From positions 37,661 to 101,660 of the forward strand of contig JAPDPX010000013.1 in assembly GCA_034506255.1 (NCBI GenBank): a stretch of 64,000 nucleotides of DNA. The letters run 5' to 3'. Made by a program: the position numbers and the translations under genes. Below the pieces are notes generated by a model that did not search any database, had not been told where the DNA came from, and was given only the letters and a program-made list of their open reading frames with translations. This document shows, in pieces, positions 34,733-44,094 of the stretch (position 1 is its first letter; every line of letters begins with the position of its first letter). Source of the DNA: a candidate division KSB1 bacterium (GTDB taxonomy: Bacteria > Zhuqueibacterota > Zhuqueibacteria > Zhuqueibacterales > Zhuqueibacteraceae).

Positions 34733-35683
34733 ATGCAATTTCCGCCGGCCGCCTCTCTGCTCCTGCTGGTGATGGCGGCGTTTCTGTTGGCATGCAGTGA
34801 GCAACCCACCGAACCGGTCTTCGCAGAGAAGCTGGTGGTCAACGGGTTTCTGCGCCTGGGAGGCGGGGTGGACAGCATTGTCGTAAGCCGGACGGTTGCC
34901 ATCGAAGAAAGATTCGATGTCGCGCACTCCCGCGTGCGCGGTGCCCTGGTGCGGTTGCGAAGGCAAAATGACCGCTGGTTCACGCTGCGGGAGCGGCACA
35001 CCGCGGCGGGTGACAGCGTTTCCCTCCCCGGCGTGTATTTCCTGCCGCCCGAATCTTTGCAGGTGGAAAGCGGCCAGACTTATGAATTGCAGGTGACGGC
35101 ACTGGGCCAAACCGTGACGGCGCAGACAACGGTGCCGCCGCAAATCAGTCTGCTCGAAGCGAACCGCGGCCTGCGCTATGGTGACCGGCCGTTGCTCGCC
35201 AGCGGCGACACCGTCGAGTATGTTTCCGGCAAGAGCTTCGCGGATGCGCCGCTCTTCAGCCTGTTCTGGCCGCCGTTGCCGGGGGTGAGCCTTTACCGCG
35301 TGATTGCGGATGCCGACAATAATGACTTCCGCAACCTGATTCGCGACACCACCACCGCGGCCAACATTTTCAAAGGGGATTTGCAGCAGCGCAAGGAACC
35401 GTTCGGCTTCAATATCGCGTTCACACCGGATTACAATCCCATGCGCGCCCGCATTTCCTGGCTGTATTTCAACTACTACGGCTGGCACACCATTCGGCTG
35501 CTGGCGATGGATGAAGCCTACGCGCGTTACATGCAGGGGCAGCTCGATGACGGTGCGCAGCGTGAGATGCCGAAGAGCAACATCGTGGGTGGTTACGGGA
35601 TTTTGGCTTCGTATTCGGAAGTAAAGCTGCGTGTCTACCTCAAAAAGGGGCCGCGTTCGGAGCCGGGTGCGCTGTCACCGTGA
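34733..35683 (+). CDS. DUF4249-like outer-envelope lipoprotein
   Basis: A 316-residue lipoprotein: signal helix followed by lipobox LLAC (lipidated Cys at about residue 21). The mature part begins with KLVVNGFLRLGGGVDSIVVSR, shown in part as KLVVNGFLRLGG, which resembles DUF4249 proteins of Bacteroidetes-like bacteria, normally found with TonB-dependent receptors. No receptor gene is adjacent here. ATG 34733 is chosen because GAGGAA lies about eight bases upstream; ATG 34718 is the alternative. Function unknown. Confidence 0.7.
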   Translation: MQFPPAASLLLLVMAAFLLACSEQPTEPVFAEKLVVNGFLRLGGGVDSIVVSRTVAIEERFDVAHSRVRGALVRLRRQNDRWFTLRERHTAAGDSVSLPGVYFLPPESLQVESGQTYELQVTALGQTVTAQTTVPPQISLLEANRGLRYGDRPLLASGDTVEYVSGKSFADAPLFSLFWPPLPGVSLYRVIADADNNDFRNLIRDTTTAANIFKGDLQQRKEPFGFNIAFTPDYNPMRARISWLYFNYYGWHTIRLLAMDEAYARYMQGQLDDGAQREMPKSNIVGGYGILASYSEVKLRVYLKKGPRSEPGALSP

Positions 35684-36112
35684 TTTGCTGAAGCTGCCTC
35701 CTGCAAAGTCCTGTCGCGCGGCCTGTCCCGACGAAATCGAGTCGCCGCCCGGGGTCGTGCGCCCCGCACTCTGGAATTCATATCATCGTCATCCCGGCGG
35801 ACAGGAAACCTCCTCCGAAGCCGGAACACCCGCGAACATCACGGCAAACTTTTTTTGCGGGAGAAACGGGGGCCCTCAGACAGGCTGTGGCCTTTCGTGC
35901 AACACCGGCAGGCCGGATCCTGTCATTCCGTTATCCACCCGAAGCAAGCGGAGCAATTTTCTGCAACGCCGAGCGTCGCGAATACGAGCGGCCGTGGTAA
36001 TCCCGCAATAACGTGGGAGTGGCGCCGGCATCCCTGTTTGCAGCGACAAGAAGTCTGCGCGGCATCGCCCCACGTAATTGTGGCATTGCCTGCCATACTC
36101 CCGGAGCAAAAC
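35684..36112. other. Intergenic region with a degenerate inverted repeat
   Basis: 429 bases without a supported gene. A degenerate dyad with ACGTGGG (36011-36017) and CCCACGT (36069-36075) as outer arms encloses sequence similar to the REP-like element at 15147-15198 (GGCATCC..TTTGCAG..AAGTCTG). Confidence 0.45.
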
Positions 36113-36523
36113 ATGTCTGCTGAATTTTATCAGAACGGTCTGCGTTTTGAATGCCAGCCCCAATGTGGCGCCTGTTGCAGCCAGCCGGGCGAAGTGTATG
36201 TCAATGGGGAGGAGGCGCACCGCCTGGCCACACATCTGCGGCTGCCGGCGCCGCAATTTCGCAAACGCTATTTGCGCCGTGTGCACGGCCGCTACAGTCT
36301 GCGCGATCGCGAGGCCGGCGGCTGCATTTTTCTGGGGGAGGATTTGAAGTGCACGGTTTACGATGCCCGGCCCAACCAATGCCGCACCTACCCCTTTTGG
36401 CCGCATCTGCTGGCGAGCCGGCTTGCGTGGGAATGGGAAAGCCTGAAATGTCCCGGCATCGGCAAGGGCGGCATTATCCCCGCCAGCCAGATCAAAAAAC
36501 TGCTGCACGCGGACTCGCCATGA
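36113..36523 (+). CDS. YkgJ-type cysteine cluster protein
   Basis: A 136-residue protein with the conserved cysteine arrangement of the YkgJ/CxxCxxCC family (UPF0153): CQPQCGACC at about residues 14-22, then CIFL, CTVYDARPNQCRTYPFWP and a late Cys. Members probably bind zinc or an Fe-S cluster; the role is not established. GGAG lies nine bases before ATG 36113. It is convergent with the M28 peptidase gene. Confidence 0.88.
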   Translation: MSAEFYQNGLRFECQPQCGACCSQPGEVYVNGEEAHRLATHLRLPAPQFRKRYLRRVHGRYSLRDREAGGCIFLGEDLKCTVYDARPNQCRTYPFWPHLLASRLAWEWESLKCPGIGKGGIIPASQIKKLLHADSP

Positions 36524-36652
36524 TCGTCGGGCCGGCGGCACAATCGAATGTGAGCCTCAGCAGGCTGGGGCCCCGGGTTCTCTCCAGGGGTTTGCTGTCC
36601 CGGTGGTCAAACTGATGAAGCCCGCGCACGCGGAGGCGATGCCGCCGCCAGC

Positions 36653-38050
36653 TCACAACTCCTCGGAAAGCAGGTAGGCCATGATCGCCATCGCGGCGGC
36701 GCCCAATTCCAGCTCGCGTGGATTCACCTTGTCGATGGTGTCGTTGTCGGAATGATGATAATCGAAATAGCGCTGGGATTCCGGAATCAAACCAAGGCCG
36801 GGAACACCGGTTTTGACCAGCGGTGAAATATCGGCGCCGCTGCCGCCGCGAAACAGGTGGTCCGCCCGCAGGGGCGCAAAAACTTCGCGCCACGACAGGA
36901 TGCGCTGCGTGGTGCTGGAGTCCGCCTCGATGGAAAAGCCGCGGGGCGCAAAACCGCCGCGATCCGATTCGATGGCCGCCACATGTTTGATCTTCTTCTC
37001 GACCGCCACGCGTGCGTATTCCTGAGCGCCGCGCAGCCCGTTTTCCTCATTCATGAACATCACCGCGCGAATCGTGCGTTTCGGCCGGAAGCCGAGTTGT
37101 TTGAGCAGCCGCACCGCCTCGATCGCCTGCACACACCCGGCGCCGTCATCGTGCGCGCCCGTGCCCTTGTCCCAACTGTCGAGATGGCCGCCCAGCACGA
37201 TGATTTCCTCCGGCTGCTCGACGCCGCGCAATTCACCCATCACATTGGCGGAGGGCACATCCGGCTGCGTTTCACAAGTAAGCCGCAGCCGCACGGTTAC
37301 GCTGCGCTCATGCGCCAGCAGTCGGCTGAGCAAATCGGCCGCGGCCGTGCTGAGCGCCGCCACGGGGATTGCTGGCACGCCCGCTTCATAGTGGGTGTTG
37401 CCGGTGTGTGGCACGTCATCGTTCGCGGTGGTGAGCGAGCGCACCAGGGCGGCCACGCCGCCGGCTTTCGCGGCCTCCACTGCGCCGCGGCTGCGTTGAT
37501 TCACTGCGCCGCCATAACCGGCAAATGTGTCGAGGAGAGTGGGATCCATCGGCCGGTTGAAGAAGATGATCCTGCCCGCGGCCTTCCTGCCCAGCGCCCG
37601 CAGCTCCTCGAATGATTTGACCTCCACCACTTCGGCCACCACCCCCATCGCAGGGGTGGCAATGCTGCTGCCCAGTGCACACACGGCCAGCGGCACGGTG
37701 CCATGGCTGGGCGAGTTGATGATCGCAGCCTCCTCGACCGGCCCGCGAACCCAGCGCGGCACCATCACCGGCTGCAACCGTACATTTTCAAAGCCGTACC
37801 GTTCCATCATTTGGCGGGTCAACTCCACCGCGGCGGCAGCCTGCGGTGAGCCGCTCAAGCGCGGCCCGATTCTGGTCAGTTCCACCAACATGGCGTAAGC
37901 CCGGCCCTCGCGCAGCGCGGCGGAGAGAATCTGTTGGGTCACCGCCTGGTACGCGTTGACCGGACGGGCATTTTCTTGTTGTGCACACAGCGAACCGGCC
38001 GCAAACCAAACCACCAGGCCGGCGCCGCAAACAATCATTCGAACAGGCAT
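36653..38050 (-). CDS. Exported M28 family zinc peptidase with PA domain
   Basis: A 465-residue peptidase. Signal peptide (about 1-23, ending SLCAQ), a PA insertion (about 120-230), and the M28 catalytic part with two-zinc motifs: GGHLDSWD (His and Asp), GAHDDGAGC (bridging Asp), EENGLRG (catalytic Glu and Zn ligand), IESDRGG (Asp) and a late YHHSDNDTID (His). It is a carboxy- or aminopeptidase of the secreted Xaa/leucyl kind. ATG 38050 has AAGGAAG seven bases upstream; the frame extension to 38143 is rejected. Confidence 0.92.
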   Translation of the reverse strand: MPVRMIVCGAGLVVWFAAGSLCAQQENARPVNAYQAVTQQILSAALREGRAYAMLVELTRIGPRLSGSPQAAAAVELTRQMMERYGFENVRLQPVMVPRWVRGPVEEAAIINSPSHGTVPLAVCALGSSIATPAMGVVAEVVEVKSFEELRALGRKAAGRIIFFNRPMDPTLLDTFAGYGGAVNQRSRGAVEAAKAGGVAALVRSLTTANDDVPHTGNTHYEAGVPAIPVAALSTAAADLLSRLLAHERSVTVRLRLTCETQPDVPSANVMGELRGVEQPEEIIVLGGHLDSWDKGTGAHDDGAGCVQAIEAVRLLKQLGFRPKRTIRAVMFMNEENGLRGAQEYARVAVEKKIKHVAAIESDRGGFAPRGFSIEADSSTTQRILSWREVFAPLRADHLFRGGSGADISPLVKTGVPGLGLIPESQRYFDYHHSDNDTIDKVNPRELELGAAAMAIMAYLLSEEL

Positions 38051-38310
38051 GAGTGCTTCCTTTCCGGAAAAGTCGCGGTTCGAAAAGACTCCGTCTCTGC
38101 CGGGGCTTCCTGCCACTGCTTTCACAATGCGGAATACCGGCAATTAAAGGAACTTCTCGTGAAAAGCAACTCCCTGCCCGTTGTCCGACAGGCGTTCCCC
38201 GGACAACCACTGGAGGATGTGGCACCACAAGCTGCCGGCGGAAGATGGTGGCGACCCGAAGCCGCGCCTCTTGTGATTTATCTCCATCCCCGCGGTCAGC
38301 GGTTTCGCCG

Positions 38311-39093
38311 TCACAGCCTCGACCAGGCAAGGCGGCGTGTGAACCCGGCCAGGAATTCGAGGTAATGCGTCACCCCGGGCTGGTTAAAGGCCGTGCACCG
38401 GCGCATCTCTGCGCGCAGCCAGTGATTGCCGCCCAACCGGCGCTGCACGCCCATGCCGTAGCTGATTGTCAAAGCCGTAGACGGGCGAGTGACACTCGCC
38501 TCCCGCGCCGTGGAACGAAGCACGCCGGCGCCGACGAGCAGCACCGCCTCGCCGCCCAATGCAAGCGGCTGAAGAGAGCGGGCTTTCATGTGCAGCAAAT
38601 AGAACGATGTCGCCTTGCCCGCCGCATATTGCAGCGTTGCTTCGCTCTCCAGTCGCGCCAGGCTGCGATAAGAGAGGCTCACCGCGCCCGTGAGTCCGCT
38701 GCCGAATTTTCCAAACTGCAAGGAGACGCCGCCTTCCACGGGCGGCATCGGTGCCGTGACTGGCACCGGTGGCCGGGGCCTTTTCCCCCGCTCTGCGGTC
38801 TCGCCGAGAAACATCCAGCCCTTGTGATCGTCGCGCGTCACAAGCTGCAACCACAAACCGCGGTTTTGCAGAATGTGCACCGTGTCACCGGCCGACAACG
38901 TGACGATGCGGCGGCTGGTGATGCTGGGCATCTCGTAAAGCGTGGTTGCGGGATCGCGCATCACCGCCGGCTGGGCTTGCAACGGACCCGGGCTGCCGCA
39001 CCATAACGCCAGTCCCAAACCGACAGCCAGAAGCCGGCTCCTCCTGCAAGTTTCCCCGCGGGCACACCCGTGCCCCGATCGCATTGGCAACAT
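38311..39093 (-). CDS. Exported protein with bacterial SH3-like domain
   Basis: A 260-residue protein with basic N-terminus and signal helix (about residues 20-41, ending LQAQ). An SH3-like domain (about 45-98; TLYEMPSITSRRIVTLSAGD, then a GLWLQLV..GWMF stretch) probably binds peptidoglycan. The rest (about 120-260) is beta-rich with alternating residues and a repeated SLSYR, HYLEFLAGF look, like a small outer-membrane barrel. AGGAGG lies six bases before ATG 39093. Function unknown. Confidence 0.72.
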   Translation of the reverse strand: MLPMRSGHGCARGETCRRSRLLAVGLGLALWCGSPGPLQAQPAVMRDPATTLYEMPSITSRRIVTLSAGDTVHILQNRGLWLQLVTRDDHKGWMFLGETAERGKRPRPPVPVTAPMPPVEGGVSLQFGKFGSGLTGAVSLSYRSLARLESEATLQYAAGKATSFYLLHMKARSLQPLALGGEAVLLVGAGVLRSTAREASVTRPSTALTISYGMGVQRRLGGNHWLRAEMRRCTAFNQPGVTHYLEFLAGFTRRLAWSRL

Positions 39094-39771
39094 ATCCGCC
39101 TCCTGCCGCAGTGTACAAAGAATATCATTGTGGCGGGATTATCAGCCACGAGTGAGGAGAGAATGATGGCAGTGTTCGCCCGAGAATGCCTCATGCCCGG
39201 TTGAGCCGGGAATGCCGCACTCCGGTCGTGGAGAAAACTTCGGTTGCCAGCAACGACCCGGCCGTTGCAGCAGCAATCGTGCATTCGTTCGTGATGTGGG
39301 ACGAACACTGTTCAGACGATCAACCCGCCCAGACCATTACCGTTCAAGCAGTGATTTGCAGAAATCCCCGGCGGGGAGATGACGGCCTGCAAAAGGCGGA
39401 AGCGGAATGCAATCGCCGCAGAGGGGAGGCGTAATCGCGACGGGTCAAATCGCATCGCACATTATAACCTCTGCCGGTAAAAAGTGCTTTGCAGCAATGC
39501 CCGCTGCGTCAAGGACGGCATGAGCAAAAGGGGGGCGGACTGGCGCTGCCGCAACGAGTGGCAGGCTGTATCCCAATGCTGCCAACTTTTCGGAAAGGCA
39601 AGCCAATTGCGGGCAAAACAATTCAAAAGCAATGACAGAAAAATGAATGGCAAAAATATGCGGGCGGGTTTTCATCAAAAACTCTCTTGGTCGCTCTGGC
39701 AAGAAATCTGAATATCTTTCTGCCATACATCTTCCTGTCATGACTTTCTTGAAAAAGTTGGTGCCTGAATT
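39094..39771. other. Intergenic region left of repeat copy 2
   Basis: About 680 bases with only short shadow frames. It must hold the promoter of the SH3-like protein (minus strand), but I see no convincing hexamer pair. Confidence 0.4.
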
Positions 39772-40125
39772 TTGCACCCAGATTGATCTCCTCCGCGAGA
39801 GATGCTGTTTTGATCGCGACAGCCAACCACCCAAGGGGTGGTACATAAAAAATTTTGCGGACAACGTTGCTGTCAACTCCGGCAGGAGTCAACTGTTTTT
39901 AGCGAAGCGGCATCTCGCATTTCCCCAAACTCCGTCAGGAGTGACCTGCCTGGCCCTCCTTGAAAAAACCGCGCCAGATCATGGGAAATTTGACAGACCA
40001 CTTCTGACGGAGTTGAAAGCCATGCAGGATGCCCATGTCGACAAACAGTTCACTCCTGACGGAGTTTTGTGAACACACCATTTCTTCCGGGCAACAGCAA
40101 GCCAGCAGGCAAAATTCAGGGAGTG
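39772..40125 (+). repeat. Interspersed intergenic repeat, copy 2
   Basis: Counterpart of 32664-33001 in the opposite orientation. It carries the palindromes ACTCCGGCAGGAGT (39876-39889), ACTCCGTCAGGAGT (39929-39942) and ACTCCTGACGGAGT (40052-40065), plus a degenerate one at 40000-40013. Three of these sit at positions matching the palindromes in copy 1. No protein signature is visible. Confidence 0.85.
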
Positions 40126-40409
40126 ACATGGGGCTGTCATCCTGCAAGGTTGTTTTGCAGGCTTGGGCAACCATGTCGGGTAATCGGGGCTCGTCCGAAA
40201 TCGTCACGGATCTGGCAATACCTGTTCCTGCAACGGCCCGGCCGAAGCCGCAAAATTCCCGCGGTTTTTCCGGTCGGGCTTGGCGAAACCCCGGCTCAGC
40301 CGAGGGGGGAAGGTTTTCAGACAGGCATCAACTCACAGGATTTCTTTGAATGCTCAAGCCCCGTGGAGGCGAAATGCAGCCGGGAGGGCGGGAACATTTG
40401 TGCCGTCTC
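40126..40409. other. Intergenic region right of repeat copy 2
   Basis: 284 bases next to the end of the methyltransferase gene. I see no gene, terminator or repeat in it. Confidence 0.4.
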
Positions 40410-41567
40410 TCACCTCCGCCAGCGCGGCTTGCTGCCTTCATACAATTCGAATTCCAACAACCGGCATTCAATCGCGCCATTGAAAAACGGCAGCCGGCGC
40501 CTGGGCCGCAAGCCGATCCGCTTCGCCAATTCGAGATTGCCGGTGAACACATAACCGGTGTAGCCTGCGCCTTTCTGTTTGAACCAGTCACCGATGGCAG
40601 GATAGACGGCCTGCAACTCCGGCAGTCGTCCCAGCCGCTCGCCGTACTCGGGATTGAGCATGATTACCCCGCCACCAGCCGGCACCGGCGTTGCGGCAAA
40701 GTCGCAAACTGCGAATTCAATCAAATGATCGACGCCGGCAGTTTTGGCGTTCTGTCGCGCGGCAGCCACGGCCCGGGGATCGTGATCGGTCGCGATAATT
40801 TTGGCTGGGAGAGTCTTTTGCATTCCCGCTTTCGCTTCCGCCAGCAACGCCTGCCACGCCGCCGGCGCGAAGCTGCGCAGATGCATGAACCCGAAATTGT
40901 CGCGCAGCAAACCCGGCGGCCGGCCGAGACTCAGCCATGCCGCTTCGATCGCCAGCGTCCCGCTGCCGCACATCGGATTGATAAAATGGCCCTCGCCCCG
41001 CCAGCCGGTGGCCAAAATCGTGGCTGCCGCCAAAGTTTCCTGCATCGGTGCCTGCAGCGGAATTTTGCGGTAGCCGCGTTTCGCCAGCGATTCGCCGGAA
41101 GTGTCGAGGTAGAGGCTGGCTTCGCTTTCTTTCCAGTACAGAAAAACCACGGCGCCCCGGCGCCGGGGCCCGGAATCCGGCCGCCGGCCAATCGTGCGCT
41201 TGAGACGGTCGACAATCGCATCCTTGCATTTGAGATTGGCGAAGCGCGTGTCTTTGATGGTGTCGTTGTGCACCGCCGAGGTGATGCTGAGCGGGCTGCC
41301 GGCCTCGAGGTAATTTTCCCACGGCAGGCGCACGAGGTTGCCGTACAACTCTGCGGGGGTGCGGCAGCGGAAATCTTGCAGCAGGAACAAGACGCGGTGG
41401 CCGGTGCGCAGCCAGAGATTCAGGCGCATGGTGTCGTGCAACGTGCCGCTGGTTTCCACCGCCGCTTCTTTCTGCGCCAGCACAGGGAAACCCAGCGTGC
41501 GGATTTCATCCGCCAAAATCGGGGGAATGGCTTTGGGACAGGTGACGAGAATGCGGCTGGTTTGCAT
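40410..41567 (-). CDS. RlmL/YcbY-type RNA methyltransferase (THUMP + class I SAM domain)
   Basis: A 385-residue protein. The N-terminal part (about 1-165) fits the ferredoxin-like and THUMP RNA-binding region; the catalytic part (about 170-385) has the SAM-binding motif NPMCGSGTLAIEA (about 197-209), a TDHDPRAVAAAR motif, and a catalytic NPEYGERL in place of the usual NPPYGERL. It probably methylates a guanosine N2 in 23S rRNA, as RlmL does, or a tRNA guanosine. ATG 41567. The Glu in the NPPY motif is noted as a variation. Confidence 0.85.
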   Translation of the reverse strand: MQTSRILVTCPKAIPPILADEIRTLGFPVLAQKEAAVETSGTLHDTMRLNLWLRTGHRVLFLLQDFRCRTPAELYGNLVRLPWENYLEAGSPLSITSAVHNDTIKDTRFANLKCKDAIVDRLKRTIGRRPDSGPRRRGAVVFLYWKESEASLYLDTSGESLAKRGYRKIPLQAPMQETLAAATILATGWRGEGHFINPMCGSGTLAIEAAWLSLGRPPGLLRDNFGFMHLRSFAPAAWQALLAEAKAGMQKTLPAKIIATDHDPRAVAAARQNAKTAGVDHLIEFAVCDFAATPVPAGGGVIMLNPEYGERLGRLPELQAVYPAIGDWFKQKGAGYTGYVFTGNLELAKRIGLRPRRRLPFFNGAIECRLLEFELYEGSKPRWRR

Positions 41568-42074
41568 GGGAGGGAAGGGCTGCGAGTAAGCGGATCAGGC
41601 CGTCAGGCACTCCAAGCCAAAACGCAATTTTAAAAGATTCTTGACCACAAACCAAACGCTTGCGCCGTGCCGTTTCAAAATCAAGGGAGTCCTTCCCGGC
41701 GGTCTTCGCGTCCCGGGGTGAGCTTTTGCAGGGAATGGCGCGGCCGTGCGCAGCCAGCGTGACAGGATCCCTGCTGGATGGCGGCAGTGGTTGATGGTTC
41801 GCGCACAACAACCGTGTGCCAATCGAGCTTCCTGCTGCCCGAATCCGCGGCAGACTTCGGGGCAAATGATGAAGGATGAAGCCATGCAATCATCACTGCC
41901 TGGGTTCCCCTGTGTTGGGGTGGCATCTGACACTATTGGCGGCCGCGAGTGTGCGGCTTTGCACGTTCTGCCGCTTCCCGCCATTCGCACGGATGGCGGG
42001 TCTCGGAGAGACGGGCTGGCAGCGCAGTGAGCCCGGCTGGTGTGAGGTTGCCGCGCAGCCGCACCGGCGCCTGT
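41568..42074. other. Intergenic region
   Basis: 507 bases between two minus-strand genes with only shadow reading frames. No clear promoter or terminator is visible, although the promoter of the methyltransferase gene should lie here. Confidence 0.4.
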
Positions 42075-42233
42075 TCACTGCCAATTCCAAATACTCAAAA
42101 TCACAAATGCAAGCAGCGCGAACAGATAGAGCATGAGCTTGGCTGCCGGTCGCGCCTTCCGGCTGGGATTCAGCCACCAGAGCAGCAGCAATCCCGCCAG
42201 CAGCAGGAGTTGAAAGAGGCTGCGATTGGTCAT
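42075..42233 (-). CDS. Small two-helix membrane protein (52 aa) behind the MscS gene
   Basis: A 52-residue reading frame with two predicted transmembrane helices: residues about 5-19 (rich in Leu, ending LLWWLNP) and about 33-50 (LYLFALLAFVILSIWNW), joined by a basic loop SRKARPAAK. It begins eight bases after the stop of the MscS-type channel gene with AGGA just before ATG, so translational coupling is likely. No family is recognised. The pattern is what a real small membrane protein would show, but the length leaves some doubt. Confidence 0.6.
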   Translation of the reverse strand: MTNRSLFQLLLLAGLLLLWWLNPSRKARPAAKLMLYLFALLAFVILSIWNWQ

Positions 42234-42241
42234 GATCCTGC

Positions 42242-44002
42242 TCAGCTCCATTCCTCATCGGAAAGGGTTTGCGGTTTGGGCAAATTGAGCAGCGTCTGGG
42301 CGGTGAAGTCAACGGGGATGCCGTTGTCCTGCAGCCGTGGTGCTGAGGGTTGTGAATATTCGCCGCCGGGCCCGAAGCCTTGTACGATTTTTGCCAACTC
42401 GGCTTCGGAGAGCTGTTTGCCGACGACGCGCGGCTGGCGCGCGTAAAAACTGTCGATGTGCAGCGTTTGCGTGGGAAAGGCGAATTCCACGCCCACGGCC
42501 GCCGCCAGCCGCAAAATTTCCATGAAGAAGTTGTGTTTCTCGCGCAGCTCTTCGCTGATGCTGCCGACTTTGAGAAAGCACACCACCAGCACGTTGAGCG
42601 AATGGGCGCCGAATTCGTTGAAGTAGACTTCATAGGCGTCCTTGCGCATGCAGGGATTGGCGGCGATGATCGCGCGGATGCCTTCGACAAACGCCTGCAT
42701 CTGCAGCGGGGTCGTGCTGTAGGTCAATCCCAAAAGCAGGCGGATGCGGCGATAGTTGCGCAGACCCAGATTGTCGATCTGCACATCGGCGAGTTTGGCG
42801 TTGGGCATGGTCACCACGGAATTCTCCGGCGTGCGCAGTCGCGTGGAGCGGAACCCCACCTCCTCCACCGTACCTTCCGCACCATCGATCCGAATGAAAT
42901 CGCCGACTTGAAACGGTTTGTCGAGAAAGATCATCACCGAGCCGAAGAAATTGGCGAGCGTGTTCTGCGCCGCCAAAGCGATGGCCAAACCGCCGAGGCC
43001 GAGACCGGCCACGATCGAGCCGATGGAGTAGCCGTAGCTCTGAATGACGGTGATGACGCCGAGCAGCAGTGCCAGCAACTTCAGTACCTTGCTGAGGATC
43101 GGGATCAACTGATCATCGAGCTTGCTGGCGGTTTTCCGGGTGATCCGGGCGAGGTAGGTGGAAAAGGCATCGATGAGATTGAATATCTGCCAGATGATGG
43201 CGGCCGCCGCCAGCAACTGCAGCATCACGCTCAGGAAAAGATTGGCGCGCAGGGGGAGCTGCAAATTGGAATAGGTGAGGGAGAAGAAGCCGATCATCAG
43301 CAGAAAGCTGAGCGGTCGCAGCAGACTGCGCAACTGTGCCGGCTCCCACTGCCACTGCTCCCGCGCGATCAGCCGGCCGGCGAGGCGGTTGATCAACCAC
43401 GCAAAGATCCTGCGCAAAAAGATGCCGGTGAACAACAGCAGCACGAAGCCGGCAGCCTGCCAAATCGCAATGCCCAGGAAGGAATAGAAGAATGGTGCGG
43501 GCAAAAGGCGCTGCACCTCCTCCAGCCAGGCGGAATAAGTCTGACGGTAGAGCCGGGGGATTTCCTGCAAGGTTTCCGGCGCGAACAGCCACTCGTCACC
43601 GACTTTGATGAGATAAACCTGCGGCAGTTTGTCGGGGAAAAGTGTGTATTCCGCCTGGCCGCTGCGGGGGTCGCGATGATTGGCACTGTCGGGAATGCTT
43701 TCCAGTCGCACGAGCAGGGCACGGCCATCGAGCACGCGTTTGAGCTGGCGTGCGAGCGTTTGCTGTTTGGCAGCGTTGCGGGTCGGGTCGAGCGTGAAAG
43801 CCTCCGCCGCGATGGCATAATCGATGCCGGGCGGGTTTTGCCACTCCAGAAAATTTTGGAGGGTTTGGCGCGGGGTCGCCAGCCGCTGTTTGCGCAGTGA
43901 AGCCTGGCGCAGCGAATCAACTGCATCCGGCTGGGCGGCGAGCGGTGCCGCCGCTGCCAGTCCGAGACCGGCCAGCAGCAGGCAGGCAAGCGTTTTTCTC
44001 AT
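42242..44002 (-). CDS. MscS family mechanosensitive channel with periplasmic N-terminal domain
   Basis: A 586-residue inner-membrane channel. Signal peptide (about 1-23), periplasmic domain (about 25-160), four to five transmembrane helices, the pore-lining helix SIVAGLGLGGLAIALAAQNTLANFFGS (given in part: GLGLGGLAIALAAQ, about 355-368), and the MscS beta domain (FQVGDFIRIDGAEGTVEEVG, in part GDFIRIDG) with C-terminal alpha/beta domain. It opens under membrane tension to release solutes, or transports ions. GAGGAC precedes ATG 44002. The extra N-terminal domain makes it longer than MscS proper. Confidence 0.93.
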   Translation of the reverse strand: MRKTLACLLLAGLGLAAAAPLAAQPDAVDSLRQASLRKQRLATPRQTLQNFLEWQNPPGIDYAIAAEAFTLDPTRNAAKQQTLARQLKRVLDGRALLVRLESIPDSANHRDPRSGQAEYTLFPDKLPQVYLIKVGDEWLFAPETLQEIPRLYRQTYSAWLEEVQRLLPAPFFYSFLGIAIWQAAGFVLLLFTGIFLRRIFAWLINRLAGRLIAREQWQWEPAQLRSLLRPLSFLLMIGFFSLTYSNLQLPLRANLFLSVMLQLLAAAAIIWQIFNLIDAFSTYLARITRKTASKLDDQLIPILSKVLKLLALLLGVITVIQSYGYSIGSIVAGLGLGGLAIALAAQNTLANFFGSVMIFLDKPFQVGDFIRIDGAEGTVEEVGFRSTRLRTPENSVVTMPNAKLADVQIDNLGLRNYRRIRLLLGLTYSTTPLQMQAFVEGIRAIIAANPCMRKDAYEVYFNEFGAHSLNVLVVCFLKVGSISEELREKHNFFMEILRLAAAVGVEFAFPTQTLHIDSFYARQPRVVGKQLSEAELAKIVQGFGPGGEYSQPSAPRLQDNGIPVDFTAQTLLNLPKPQTLSDEEWS

Positions 44003-44094
44003 ACTCGTCCTCTGGCAATCTGTTCATGTGTTTTTTTCGTGGGGTGGGAAAAAACGGGGCCCCGTTGAGCGGGCGTTGTGCCGGTTTGCCGGGC

